NCBI GenBank assembly: GCA_934183305.1 | Contig: CAKPSF010000002.1 | Span: 62,001-126,000 of the forward strand | Direction of reading: 5' to 3' | DNA from: an uncultured Clostridia bacterium | GTDB taxonomy: Bacteria > Bacillota > Clostridia > TANB77 > CAG-508 | DNA: 64,000 nucleotides | Part shown: positions 26,282 through 34,456 of the stretch, one piece after another | Layout: every line of letters begins with the position of its first letter | Position numbering within the stretch: the first letter of the stretch is position 1 | Program-made: the position numbers and the translations under genes | The notes under the pieces: model-generated | What the model saw: the letters and a program-made list of their open reading frames with translations, nothing else | What the model was told of the DNA's origin: nothing | The model's database searches: none

Positions 26282-28315
26282 TTATTTTCTAAAATGTCTA
26301 CCTCTTTTTACATTTGCTTTTTTCATAATTGCTATTCCTACTACTGAGAATGCAAATATTGATATATAAGCCACAATGTTATCTCCTGTTTTAGGGTTAC
26401 TTGATGATGTATTACCATTATTTGTTTCTTCAATTTTTGTATCGACATATGTGATTCCATATGTTGAAAATTTATCTGTTTTGAATTTTATTCCTAATTT
26501 GTTTTCTGTTAAATCTGCATCTAAAAGTTCTATCTCAGAATTATGTTCTCTCATAATGTAATATTTTCTAGTATATCCTTCTGGAATATCTCTTAATTTT
26601 TCAGAAAGCATTACTGTCATTTCTATTTTGTCTGTTAATTCAGTAATATTTCCAATTTTATTATTATTGTCTTTATTTGTAACTGCTATACTAATATCAA
26701 ATGTATCTGCTAATACTGCATCTTTTAACTTTTTATTTAAAAAGTCTTTTATTTTATTTTCTAGTTCATTATTTATAGTTACATTATTATCAATAACAAC
26801 TTCAATTTTAGTATTAGTATTTTTAGTCTTTTCTGCTAATTCTTTATTGTTTTCTAAAGAGTTTAATAATGTATTCTCTGTTTCTTTTGCATTTGAAACT
26901 CCTACACTTGTTTCTTTAGATTCTTTATTTGTGTCAACAGCTGGTAGTTCAGTTTCTTTTGCCAATTCTGAAAATTTTACTGTAACAGTTACTGATGTTT
27001 CTGGCATTGTAAATTTATTGTCTTTAACTGTAACTTCTTTTTTGTTTGAATCCAATACTGTTACTGTTTTAACTTCATAGCCTTCATTTGCTTTTATATC
27101 TAATGTTATTGTTTCTCCAACTAAAGCTTTTGTTTTATCTGCTTTAACTGTTCCGTTTTCTGTTGTAGCAACTATTATTGTTTTTTCAGTTCCTACAACA
27201 TATTTGCTATTAATTTTTTTACATACATTTCCATTAGTTACATAATCGCTAACATCTGATGTAAATGTTCCACTTTCTATAAATGTTGCTATTTTTGATT
27301 TAAATTCTTTTGATAAATCAAAGTTGACAATTCCATCTTTTGAAACAAAGTTTGCATCTTTTATATTCAATTTTTCAACTGTTGTTGCAGTTGTCTTGCT
27401 TTTAGAATCTAGATATTCGTAAGTTGCTGCGCCATTTTTACTTGTATATGTACCACCATTTATAGTTAAATCAATTTTACCTGCATATCCTTTATTTGAT
27501 TCTATTTGTATTGCTGAACCTGATGGATTAATTCCGTTTCCCCAACCTTCTGTTGGTCTAACATCTTCTCCATTTGATGTAACATTTACATTTTTTAATT
27601 TAAATACGCCTGATTTTATTCCAAGTCCTGCTTCTGAACCATTTATGGTTGCTCCATCAATATTCCATATTCCATATCCAGCTGCATAAATTCCATTTCC
27701 TTCTGAAGAAACTTTTGAATTTGATGTTAAATTAATTACTGGCGCATTTTCAATGTGTTTAACGCTTCCGTTAAGATAAATTCCAGAGCCTTTAACTCCT
27801 GTACTATCTTGAACAGATTTAATTATACAATCGCAATTAACTACAACGCCATAAGCTTTTCCGCTAAGTTGATCTAAGAAAATACCAGTCCATCCGGTTA
27901 ATGTTACATCTTTTCCAACATTAACAACAGAATAGTTTTTATCCTCTTCATTTCCAGAACCTTTTATTAATATAGCTCCATAATATGGTACATCTTCTTG
28001 AACTGTTCCTTTTCCCTTTAATGTTAATTTTGCTCCTTGTACTCTTATTGTAGTATTTGGTGCTGAAATATTATGATTGTTTAAATCAATTGTAACTTCT
28101 TTGTTATTATTTAATAATAAAGTATTAGATAATTCTACGTCATTAATTAATGTAATAACATCATCTTTTCCAGCCACATTAACAGCCTCTTCTAATGTAG
28201 CATATTCTTTATCGCCTATTTTTGCGACATTACCTGTTGTTGCATATATTAGCACTGGTGCTATTGTTGCAACTAATAATATAAGTAATAAAACTAATGA
28301 AATTTTTCTTTTCAT
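26282..28315 (-). CDS. Sortase-anchored surface protein with beta-helix and NPKTG signal
   Basis: 677 residues. Signal peptide about 1-25. Residues about 30-370 have repeated short beta stretches (GNGIYAAGYGIWNIDGATI type) expected of a right-handed beta-helix, the fold of many surface lyases and adhesins. About 375-450 is an InlB-like bacterial repeat (GTVKADKTKALVGETITL, PETSVTVTVKF). A helical or Ig-like segment follows, then NPKTGD at 640, a membrane helix and a basic tail. The signal is identical to that of the 12746-13849 protein, so the class B sortase there is the likely anchoring enzyme despite 14 kb of separation. Confidence 0.85.
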   Translation of the reverse strand: MKRKISLVLLLILLVATIAPVLIYATTGNVAKIGDKEYATLEEAVNVAGKDDVITLINDVELSNTLLLNNNKEVTIDLNNHNISAPNTTIRVQGAKLTLKGKGTVQEDVPYYGAILIKGSGNEEDKNYSVVNVGKDVTLTGWTGIFLDQLSGKAYGVVVNCDCIIKSVQDSTGVKGSGIYLNGSVKHIENAPVINLTSNSKVSSEGNGIYAAGYGIWNIDGATINGSEAGLGIKSGVFKLKNVNVTSNGEDVRPTEGWGNGINPSGSAIQIESNKGYAGKIDLTINGGTYTSKNGAATYEYLDSKSKTTATTVEKLNIKDANFVSKDGIVNFDLSKEFKSKIATFIESGTFTSDVSDYVTNGNVCKKINSKYVVGTEKTIIVATTENGTVKADKTKALVGETITLDIKANEGYEVKTVTVLDSNKKEVTVKDNKFTMPETSVTVTVKFSELAKETELPAVDTNKESKETSVGVSNAKETENTLLNSLENNKELAEKTKNTNTKIEVVIDNNVTINNELENKIKDFLNKKLKDAVLADTFDISIAVTNKDNNNKIGNITELTDKIEMTVMLSEKLRDIPEGYTRKYYIMREHNSEIELLDADLTENKLGIKFKTDKFSTYGITYVDTKIEETNNGNTSSSNPKTGDNIVAYISIFAFSVVGIAIMKKANVKRGRHFRK

Positions 28316-28429
28316 TTTTCTCCTCCCTTATTTTTTATTCTTTTGTTTTACAACTTACTCTCATTATAGAATAACAATATTTTTTTTGTAATACTTTTTT
28401 ACGAAAATCCTATAATTTCCTAAAATCTT

Positions 28430-28954
28430 TTATTCTACAAATCCAATATATTCCAAATTTCTATATCTTTCATCATAGTCTAATCCATATCCTAATACAA
28501 ATTTGTTCTCTATTTCAAATCCTGTATAATCAACTTTTATAGGTTTAACTCGTCTTTCTTTTTTATCTAAAAGCACACATATTTTTAAGGTTTTAGGATT
28601 TTTCTCATTTAGATAATTATATAAATAGTTTAATGTTATTCCAGAATCTATTATATCTTCAACTATAATTACATTTTTTCCTTCAATATCTTCAGTTATA
28701 TCAAGCTTAAAATCAATTTTTCCAGTTGTTTCTCTTTGATTATTTCCATAACTACTAACTTTAACAAAATCCATTATTACATCACTATTTTTAATTTTTT
28801 TAGATAAGTCAAGCGCAAAATATGCGGCTCCTTTTAATACACAAACAATTGTAATATCTTCTCCATTATACTCTTTTGATATTTGCTCTGCCAGCTCTAT
28901 TATTCTTTTTTCAATTTGTTCTTTTTCTATCAATACTTTTACCTTTTCTAGCAT
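28430..28954 (-). CDS. hpt: Hypoxanthine phosphoribosyltransferase
   Basis: Purine salvage enzyme making IMP/GMP from the base and PRPP. 174 residues. The PRPP loop is VIIVEDIIDSGITLNYL (about 95-111), the flexible loop holds KVSSYGNNQRETTG, and the C-terminal FVLGYGLDYDERYRNLEYIG is family-typical. GGAGGAAA precedes the ATG. It stands alone between the surface protein and a divergent gene; in Bacillus its relative sits by tilS-ftsH. Confidence 0.96.
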   Translation of the reverse strand: MLEKVKVLIEKEQIEKRIIELAEQISKEYNGEDITIVCVLKGAAYFALDLSKKIKNSDVIMDFVKVSSYGNNQRETTGKIDFKLDITEDIEGKNVIIVEDIIDSGITLNYLYNYLNEKNPKTLKICVLLDKKERRVKPIKVDYTGFEIENKFVLGYGLDYDERYRNLEYIGFVE

Positions 28955-29032
28955 TTTAAATTTCCTCCTTTTATATTTTTATATTATATACTAAGAAATA
29001 TAAAATTTCAAAATTTAAAAGTATATTTTTTC

Positions 29033-29060
29033 TTTACTTTAATTTCTTTTATGTTATAAT
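29033..29060 (+). promoter_or_regulatory. Promoter of the transglutaminase-like gene
   Basis: TTTACT (29033-29038) and a perfect TATAAT (29055-29060), 16 bp apart, 22 nt before the ATG. Confidence 0.6.
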
Positions 29061-29082
29061 TTAAATTAAGTGAGGTAAACAT

Positions 29083-30183
29083 ATGAAAAGATTTTTAAAT
29101 TTTATTTCTCGTTTATTTATATTTTTATTAATGCTAACGTTAATATTTTCAATATATATACTACTAGTATCATTCAAAAACGATATATCTGTTAGAGATA
29201 CTATATCTTATGCTAAAATAGTGGGTCAAGACATGCTTGGTATTCCAAGCGAAAGTAAAATAAATATTTCTTCGACTCTCAGTCCAACAACAAATGAGCC
29301 TAGCTCTTCTAATATTAGTAAATCTAACAATTTCAAATATTATTATGAACAGCTAGATAATAACTCTAAAGTTATTTATTCATCTTTAGAAGATAATATT
29401 GATAATTTAAAAAAGGAAAATTATACTATTAACTTTGAAAATCAATTTAACGATTTATTACATGAATCTGCTGGTCAATATAAGCTGAACAAATCCTTTC
29501 AAAGTGCACTTGATGCATTCTTTTATGACTATCCAGAACTTTTTTATATTGATTTAACAAAAATAAATTTATATATTAAGTCACTATCTATTGGTCCTAA
29601 AACAACATATACGGTTTCAATAGCACCCAAAAACGGTTTGAATTATTTAGATGATAGATTTCAAAATGAAGTTCAAGTAGATTTGGCAATTTCAAGAGTT
29701 GAAAATGTCAGAAAACAAATAGTTGATTCTATTAGTGACACAAGTGATTATAACAAAATATTAAAAGTTCATGATACATTAGTTCAATTAATTGATTACA
29801 ATGATTCTTCTTCTTCGCACAATATTTATGGTTCATTAGTAGATAATAAAGCTGTATGTGAGGGCTACGCAAAAGCATTTAAATATATTTTAGATTCAAT
29901 TAATATTAATTGCATTTTAGTTAGTGGAAATGCAACAAATTCTTCTAGCAAAACAGAAGCTCATATGTGGAACTATATTATGGTGAACGGAAATTGGTAT
30001 GGCGTAGATGTTACTTGGGATGATCCTATTATAATAGGTAGTAAAAGAACAACAATTAGGCATGACTATTTTTGTAAAAGTAATTCTGTATTCTTTGACG
30101 GACACGAAGCTAATGGAAAAATTTCAGATAATGGAATGTTATTTAAACTTCCAACATTAAGTTCAACAAATCTAAAAAAATAA
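29083..30183 (+). CDS. Exported transglutaminase-like (cysteine peptidase fold) protein
   Basis: 366 residues. N-terminal signal anchor about 8-30; then a Ser/Asn/Thr-rich linker (60-83) and a helical region. The transglutaminase-like core is at about 225-315 with a complete triad: Cys259 in AVCEGYAKAF, His294 in AHMWNYIMVNG, Asp309 in YGVDVTWDDP. Such proteins are surface peptidases or cross-link-related enzymes; this one should face the outside. TGAGGT precedes the ATG. No partner gene is adjacent. Confidence 0.88.
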   Translation: MKRFLNFISRLFIFLLMLTLIFSIYILLVSFKNDISVRDTISYAKIVGQDMLGIPSESKINISSTLSPTTNEPSSSNISKSNNFKYYYEQLDNNSKVIYSSLEDNIDNLKKENYTINFENQFNDLLHESAGQYKLNKSFQSALDAFFYDYPELFYIDLTKINLYIKSLSIGPKTTYTVSIAPKNGLNYLDDRFQNEVQVDLAISRVENVRKQIVDSISDTSDYNKILKVHDTLVQLIDYNDSSSSHNIYGSLVDNKAVCEGYAKAFKYILDSININCILVSGNATNSSSKTEAHMWNYIMVNGNWYGVDVTWDDPIIIGSKRTTIRHDYFCKSNSVFFDGHEANGKISDNGMLFKLPTLSSTNLKK

Positions 30184-30204
30184 AAACCAGTTAAACTGGT
30201 TTTT
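30182..30204. terminator. Bidirectional terminator
   Basis: Ten-base-pair stem AAAAACCAGT/ACTGGTTTTT with a TAA loop between the convergent transglutaminase-like gene and rplS. Confidence 0.85.
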
Positions 30205-30215
30205 ATTTTTTAATA

Positions 30216-30671
30216 TTATTCAGCTTTTGGAGCTTCTGCAACTTCTTCAGCAGCTGGTGCTGTTTCTTCTGCTACAGGTTCTTCAGCTAATTCTTCTTTT
30301 AAAGTAATTTCTTTGTTTTCGATTCTTGCTCCTAATTTTTCTTTAGTCTTAGAAGCTTTACCAACTCTGTCTCTTAAGTAGTATAATTTAGCTCTTCTTG
30401 CTTTACCAACTCTAACTACTTCAACTTTTTCAACCATTGGTGAATGAACTAAGAATGTTTTTTCAACACCAACACCATAAGATATTTTTCTTACAGTAAA
30501 TGTTTCATTTAATCCTCCACCTTGTTTTTTAATGATTATTCCTTCGAAAACTTGAATTCTTTCACGATTTCCTTCTTTTACTTTAACATAAACTTTTACA
30601 GTATTTCCAACAGTTAATACTGGTATTTTATTTTTTAATTGTTCATGTTCGATTGATTTTATTACGTCCAT
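30216..30671 (-). CDS. rplS: 50S ribosomal protein L19 with acidic tail
   Basis: Subunit-interface ribosomal protein. Residues 1-115 are a complete L19 (VGNTVKVYVKVKEGNRERIQ, SPMVEKVEVVRVGKARRAKL, LYYLRDRVGKASK). The normal length is about 115; here about 35 more residues follow, an Ala/Glu/Pro-rich acidic tail (EEPVAEETAPAAEEVAE). The same reading frame continues without a break, so the tail appears real. It is the last gene of the rpsP-khpA-rimM-trmD-rplS run. GGGAGTA precedes the ATG. Confidence 0.95.
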   Translation of the reverse strand: MDVIKSIEHEQLKNKIPVLTVGNTVKVYVKVKEGNRERIQVFEGIIIKKQGGGLNETFTVRKISYGVGVEKTFLVHSPMVEKVEVVRVGKARRAKLYYLRDRVGKASKTKEKLGARIENKEITLKEELAEEPVAEETAPAAEEVAEAPKAE

Positions 30672-30696
30672 AATTTACTCCCTTCTTCAAAATTTT

Positions 30697-31356
30697 TTAT
30701 AACAAATCTGGGCGTTTTTGCCTTGTTATTTCAAGAGATTTTTCTTCTCTCCATTTTTTTATTTTTTCATGATGCCCACTTAATAATATTTCTGGCACCT
30801 TTTCCTCTAAAAATATTTCTGGTCTAGTATATTGTGGATATTCCAACATTCCTTCTGAGAAGCTTTCTTCTTCAGTCGATTCTTTAGAAATAACTCCTTC
30901 TACATATCTAGATACCGCATCTATTAGTACCATTGCAGGAAGTTCTCCTCCTGTTAAAACATAATCTCCTATTGATATTTCTTCATCAACTATTTTTTCT
31001 AAAACTCTTTGATCAATCCCTTCATAATGTCCGCATAAAAGTATAATATGTTCTTCTTTGCTTAGCATTTTAACTTTTTCCTGAGTTAATGTTTTTCCTT
31101 GTGGTGATAAATATATTACTTTTGCATTTTTATCTTCAACAGATTTATATGCGTCATATACAACATCTGGTCTGATTACCATTCCAGCTCCTCCACCATA
31201 TGGAGTATCATCAACTTTTTTATGTTTATCTTTAGAAAAATCTCTAATATTTATAGTATTAATATTTATTATTTGTTTTTCTACCGCTTTTCCAATTATA
31301 CTCTGGTTTAAAGTTTCAAACATTTCTGGAAAAAGTGTTAATATATCAAATTTCAT
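30697..31356 (-). CDS. trmD: tRNA (guanine-37-N1) methyltransferase
   Basis: SPOUT methyltransferase placing m1G37 in tRNAs. 219 residues: N-terminal MKFDILTLFPEMF, the knot region with LSPQGKTLTQEK and LLCGHYEGIDQRV, SIGDYVLTGGELPAMVLID, and a C-terminal helical domain (HHEKIKKWREEKSL). The start lies 1 nt after the rimM stop, so translation is coupled. Confidence 0.97.
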   Translation of the reverse strand: MKFDILTLFPEMFETLNQSIIGKAVEKQIININTINIRDFSKDKHKKVDDTPYGGGAGMVIRPDVVYDAYKSVEDKNAKVIYLSPQGKTLTQEKVKMLSKEEHIILLCGHYEGIDQRVLEKIVDEEISIGDYVLTGGELPAMVLIDAVSRYVEGVISKESTEEESFSEGMLEYPQYTRPEIFLEEKVPEILLSGHHEKIKKWREEKSLEITRQKRPDLL

Positions 31357-31357
31357 A

Positions 31358-31861
31358 TTATCTTAATCCTTCCAATAGTCTAACAATCATTTTTTTATTA
31401 TCAATATCAATGTTTTTTACAACATCTGGTATTGCTGGTAATAGAATTTGTTGTTTATTACTATTTTCAACTATATATACGTCATTTGCTCCAGGTTGAA
31501 GCACTTCTATTAAATTTCCTAGAAGTTCTCCTTCTTCTGTAAACACTTCTAATCCAATTAAATCTATTATAAAATGTGCACCTTTTTCTAATTTTATATC
31601 ACTTCTTTTGGCATTTAAATAGTAATTTCTAAGCTCTTCTGCTTGTTCAATTGTATCTATCTGCTTAAACTTAAGTAATACTAAATTCTTAGAAAATTTT
31701 ACTTCTTCTATATGTAACTCTCTAATTGAATTTTTTTGTTTTATATATAGCGTTTTAAAATCTTTAAATTGATTATTATTATCAACTAGTGGTACTACTT
31801 TTACAAAACCTTTAATTCCATATGAATTTACTATTTGACCAACTTCTAATAGATTCTCCAT
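31358..31861 (-). CDS. rimM: Ribosome maturation factor RimM
   Basis: 16S rRNA processing factor binding S19. 167 residues, normal length. The N-terminal RimM barrel contains GQIVNSYGIKGFVKVVPL; the C-terminal PRC-barrel domain contains LIGLEVFTEEGELLG and ANDVYIVENSNKQQILLPAI. It sits between khpA and trmD in the conserved order. Confidence 0.95.
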   Translation of the reverse strand: MENLLEVGQIVNSYGIKGFVKVVPLVDNNNQFKDFKTLYIKQKNSIRELHIEEVKFSKNLVLLKFKQIDTIEQAEELRNYYLNAKRSDIKLEKGAHFIIDLIGLEVFTEEGELLGNLIEVLQPGANDVYIVENSNKQQILLPAIPDVVKNIDIDNKKMIVRLLEGLR

Positions 31862-31876
31862 TATATTGTTTATCTC

Positions 31877-32107
31877 CTAGTCTATAAACTCAATTGAAAC
31901 TCTTTTATTTTCTTTTGATGCAACTGCCTTCATTATTGTTCTAATAGACTTAGCAATTACTCCTTGCTTTCCTATTATTTTTCCCATGTCGTTTTCTGCA
32001 ACTTTTACTTCAAATATAATAGATTGTTCTCCATCTATTTGATTAATACTTACAGAATTTTTATCACTTACTAAAGTAGTAATGATTGTTTCTAAAATTT
32101 CTTTCAT
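31877..32107 (-). CDS. khpA: KH-domain RNA-binding protein KhpA (YlqC)
   Basis: 76 residues forming a single KH domain with the GxxG loop IIGKQGVIAKSIRTIMKA. In Firmicutes it partners KhpB/Jag in controlling cell elongation and sRNA-linked regulation. The position between rpsP and rimM is diagnostic. AAGGAAGGA precedes the ATG. Confidence 0.95.
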   Translation of the reverse strand: MKEILETIITTLVSDKNSVSINQIDGEQSIIFEVKVAENDMGKIIGKQGVIAKSIRTIMKAVASKENKRVSIEFID

Positions 32108-32135
32108 TTCTTAAGCTCTTCCTTCCTTATTGTAA

Positions 32136-32366
32136 TTAAACTTTTTCGATTAATTTCTTAACTGTATCTGTTGGCTTTGCACCGTTTTTTATCCAAGTTT
32201 CAACTTTTTCTTTATCAAGAACTATAGTTCCTGGATTTGTCATTGGATCGTATGTTCCTAATTGTTCTATGATTTTTCCATCTCTTGGAGATTTTGAATC
32301 TGCAACAACTATGTGATAGAAAGGTGCTTTCTTTTTACCAAATCTTTGTAATCTTATTTTTACCAT
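32136..32366 (-). CDS. rpsP: 30S ribosomal protein S16
   Basis: 76 residues, slightly shorter than many S16. N-terminal MVKIRLQRFGKKKAPFYHIV and the C-terminal KPTDTVKKLIEK are typical. First gene of the rpsP-khpA-rimM-trmD-rplS run. An AAGGAGG site lies immediately after a small hairpin. Confidence 0.97.
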   Translation of the reverse strand: MVKIRLQRFGKKKAPFYHIVVADSKSPRDGKIIEQLGTYDPMTNPGTIVLDKEKVETWIKNGAKPTDTVKKLIEKV

Positions 32367-32382
32367 ACCCTTTCACCTCCTT

Positions 32383-32401
32383 AAAAACTCGAAGAGTTTT
32401 T
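32383..32401 (-). terminator. Short hairpin before rpsP
   Basis: Eight-base-pair stem AAAAACTC/GAGTTTTT with a 3-nt loop; on the minus strand it ends in TTTTT just before the rpsP ribosome binding site. It could be an attenuator between ffh and rpsP. The G+C content is low, so it is weak. Confidence 0.5.
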
Positions 32402-32448
32402 ATTATTTACTCTTCACTATTTATATAAAAATTTAATAACTTATTTAT

Positions 32449-32476
32449 CGGACAGGCACAAAACCTGACACTACAA
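32449..32476. repeat. REP-like palindrome, copy A1 (degenerate)
   Basis: GGACAGGCACAAAACCTGACA plus CTACAA. It shares the GGCACAAnACCTG core with copies at 41608-41637 and 50231-50262. It lies in the 129-nt gap between ffh and rpsP. Confidence 0.7.
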
Positions 32477-32495
32477 TAGTTTCTTCTATATTTTG

Positions 32496-33854
32496 TTATA
32501 GCATACCCTTTAAATCTTTTATGTCCATATTTTTCATGTTTTTCATCATTTTATTCATTCCACCTTTTTGATTTTTCATTTTCTTAACCATTGTTTGTGT
32601 CATTTCAAAAGATTTAATGAATTTATTTACATCTTGTACTTTTGTACCAGAACCTTTTGCTATTCTTAATCTTCTACTTCCATTCAAAAGCTTTGTATTT
32701 CTTTTTTCTTTTTTAGTCATAGAACATATTATAGCTTCAATTTTAACAAATTCTTTATCATCAACCTTAACATCCTTTAATTGATTCATTCCCGGTATCA
32801 TTTTTAGTAATCCTGAAAATGAACCCATCTTTTTTATTTGTCTCAATTGTGATAAATAATCGTCTAAATCAAATTCTTGTTTTTTTAATTTTTTCTCTAA
32901 TTTTAGAGCTTCCTCTTCGTCAAAGGCTTCTTCTGCTTTTTCTATTATAGAAAGTACGTCACCCATTCCAAGAATTCTTGATGCCATTCTTTCTGGATAA
33001 AATGGTTCAATATCATTTAGTTTTTCGCCTGTTGCCGCAAACTTTATAGGTCTTCCTGTAACTTTTTTTACTGATAATGCAGCACCACCACGAGTATCAC
33101 CATCTAATTTTGTAAGTATTACGCCATCTATTCCAATGTTTTCATTGAATGATGTTGCAACATTAACTGCATCTTGACCTGTCATACTGTCTACTACTAA
33201 AAGTATTTCATGTGGTTTTACATTTGACTTTAAATTTTTAAGCTCTTGCATTAGTTCTTCATCTATATGAAGTCTACCTGCTGTATCTAAAATAACTACG
33301 TCATTCATTTTAGATATTGCAACATTTAAAGCTTGTTTTGCAATATGCACTACATCTTTTGAATTTTCGTTACTAAACACAGGTATGTTTAAGCTATTTC
33401 CTATAACTTGTAATTGTTTTATAGCTGCTGGTCTGTATACGTCACAAGCAACTAGTAATGGCTTTTTGCCTTGTTTTCTTAAAAGATTAGCAAGTTTTCC
33501 TGCTGTTGTTGTTTTACCAGAACCTTGCAATCCCACTAACATTATTATTGTTGGTGGATTAGGTGTGAAATTTATTTTACTTTCTGTTCCTCCTAATAAT
33601 TCAACAAGTTCATCTTTAACAATTTTTACAACTTGTTGTCCTGGTGTTAAAGATTTTAGTACATCTTGCCCTAATGCTTTTTCCTGTATTGTGTTCATAA
33701 ACTCTTTAACAATTTTAAAGTTTACATCGGCTTCTAGCAAAGCAAGTTTAACTTCCCTTAAAATTTCTTTTAAGTCACTTTCTGTTATTCTTGCTTTCCC
33801 TTTTAATTTTCTAGTTATATCTTGTAATCTTGAAGATAATCCTTCAAAAGCCAT
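32496..33854 (-). CDS. ffh: Signal recognition particle protein Ffh
   Basis: SRP54 GTPase that binds signal sequences with 4.5S RNA and docks to FtsY. 452 residues: N domain (1-95), G domain with P-loop GLQGSGKTTTAGKLA near 107, DTAGRLH (G3), TKLDGDTRGG (G4), and a Met-rich M domain with RIAKGSGTKVQDVNKFI and a tail rich in Met/Lys/Asn (GGMNKMMKNMKNM). Preceded by ylxM, as usual. Confidence 0.98.
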   Translation of the reverse strand: MAFEGLSSRLQDITRKLKGKARITESDLKEILREVKLALLEADVNFKIVKEFMNTIQEKALGQDVLKSLTPGQQVVKIVKDELVELLGGTESKINFTPNPPTIIMLVGLQGSGKTTTAGKLANLLRKQGKKPLLVACDVYRPAAIKQLQVIGNSLNIPVFSNENSKDVVHIAKQALNVAISKMNDVVILDTAGRLHIDEELMQELKNLKSNVKPHEILLVVDSMTGQDAVNVATSFNENIGIDGVILTKLDGDTRGGAALSVKKVTGRPIKFAATGEKLNDIEPFYPERMASRILGMGDVLSIIEKAEEAFDEEEALKLEKKLKKQEFDLDDYLSQLRQIKKMGSFSGLLKMIPGMNQLKDVKVDDKEFVKIEAIICSMTKKEKRNTKLLNGSRRLRIAKGSGTKVQDVNKFIKSFEMTQTMVKKMKNQKGGMNKMMKNMKNMDIKDLKGML

Positions 33855-33898
33855 TTATTCATCATTCCCTTCATTAATTAAAGGATAAAGTGTAACTT

Positions 33899-34246
33899 TT
33901 ACACTATTTCGTCTAATTCGTTTTTTATGTGTTCTAATATTTTAGCTATTTTTTCATCTGAGTATTGAGTTTTAATTGTAGTTATTTGTGATAATATTTT
34001 TGCTATCTTCTGTTCTGTGTTAATTGTTGTTTCCATGATTCCTAGCTTTTCCTCGTATTCGAAAAGTTTACTCTCTCCCTTCTTTATGTTGTCCCTAGCA
34101 GCCTGTCTAGTAATATTATAATTTTCTGCTATTTCGCTAAGAGACAAGTCATTATTGTAGTAATCATTTATGTAATTATATTGTTTTTCAGTTAAAAGCT
34201 TACCATATATTTGGCATAGCATACTTATTTCAATTTTTTTCTCCAT
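33899..34246 (-). CDS. ylxM: YlxM/P13-type SRP-associated HTH protein
   Basis: 115 residues with a sigma70 region 4-like HTH: LLTEKQYNYINDYYNNDLSL followed by SEIAENYNITRQAARDNIKK. In streptococci YlxM assists SRP assembly. The ATG at 34246 is preferred, with AAAGGTGG upstream; a GTG three codons earlier overlaps that site. It ends 44 nt before ffh, the standard order. Confidence 0.93.
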   Translation of the reverse strand: MEKKIEISMLCQIYGKLLTEKQYNYINDYYNNDLSLSEIAENYNITRQAARDNIKKGESKLFEYEEKLGIMETTINTEQKIAKILSQITTIKTQYSDEKIAKILEHIKNELDEIV

Positions 34247-34420
34247 AAATGCCACCTTTTTCTTTTTATAATTTTCAAAAACATATTTTGAAAATTTAAA
34301 ATGTAATGCTATAATACTTTACACCTTTTTAGTGAATTTGTCAATAGAAAACAAGAAAAAAGTAGGATTTTTTCCTACTTTTTACAGACTGTTGACAAAG
34401 TTTTGAAATGCTGAAAGCAT

Positions 34421-34442
34421 AAAAAACGCCCCGTTAGGGGCG
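34421..34442 (-). terminator. GC-rich hairpin after the variable prepilin-like gene
   Basis: Stem CGCCCC/GGGGCG with a 4-nt loop (34427-34442), followed on the minus strand by TTTTTT. It reads as a terminator. The size (GC stem, tetraloop) and the place just after a suspected variable repeat also recall the cruciform found downstream of DGR target repeats. Confidence 0.75.
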
Positions 34443-34456
34443 AATTGCGTTCAGTC

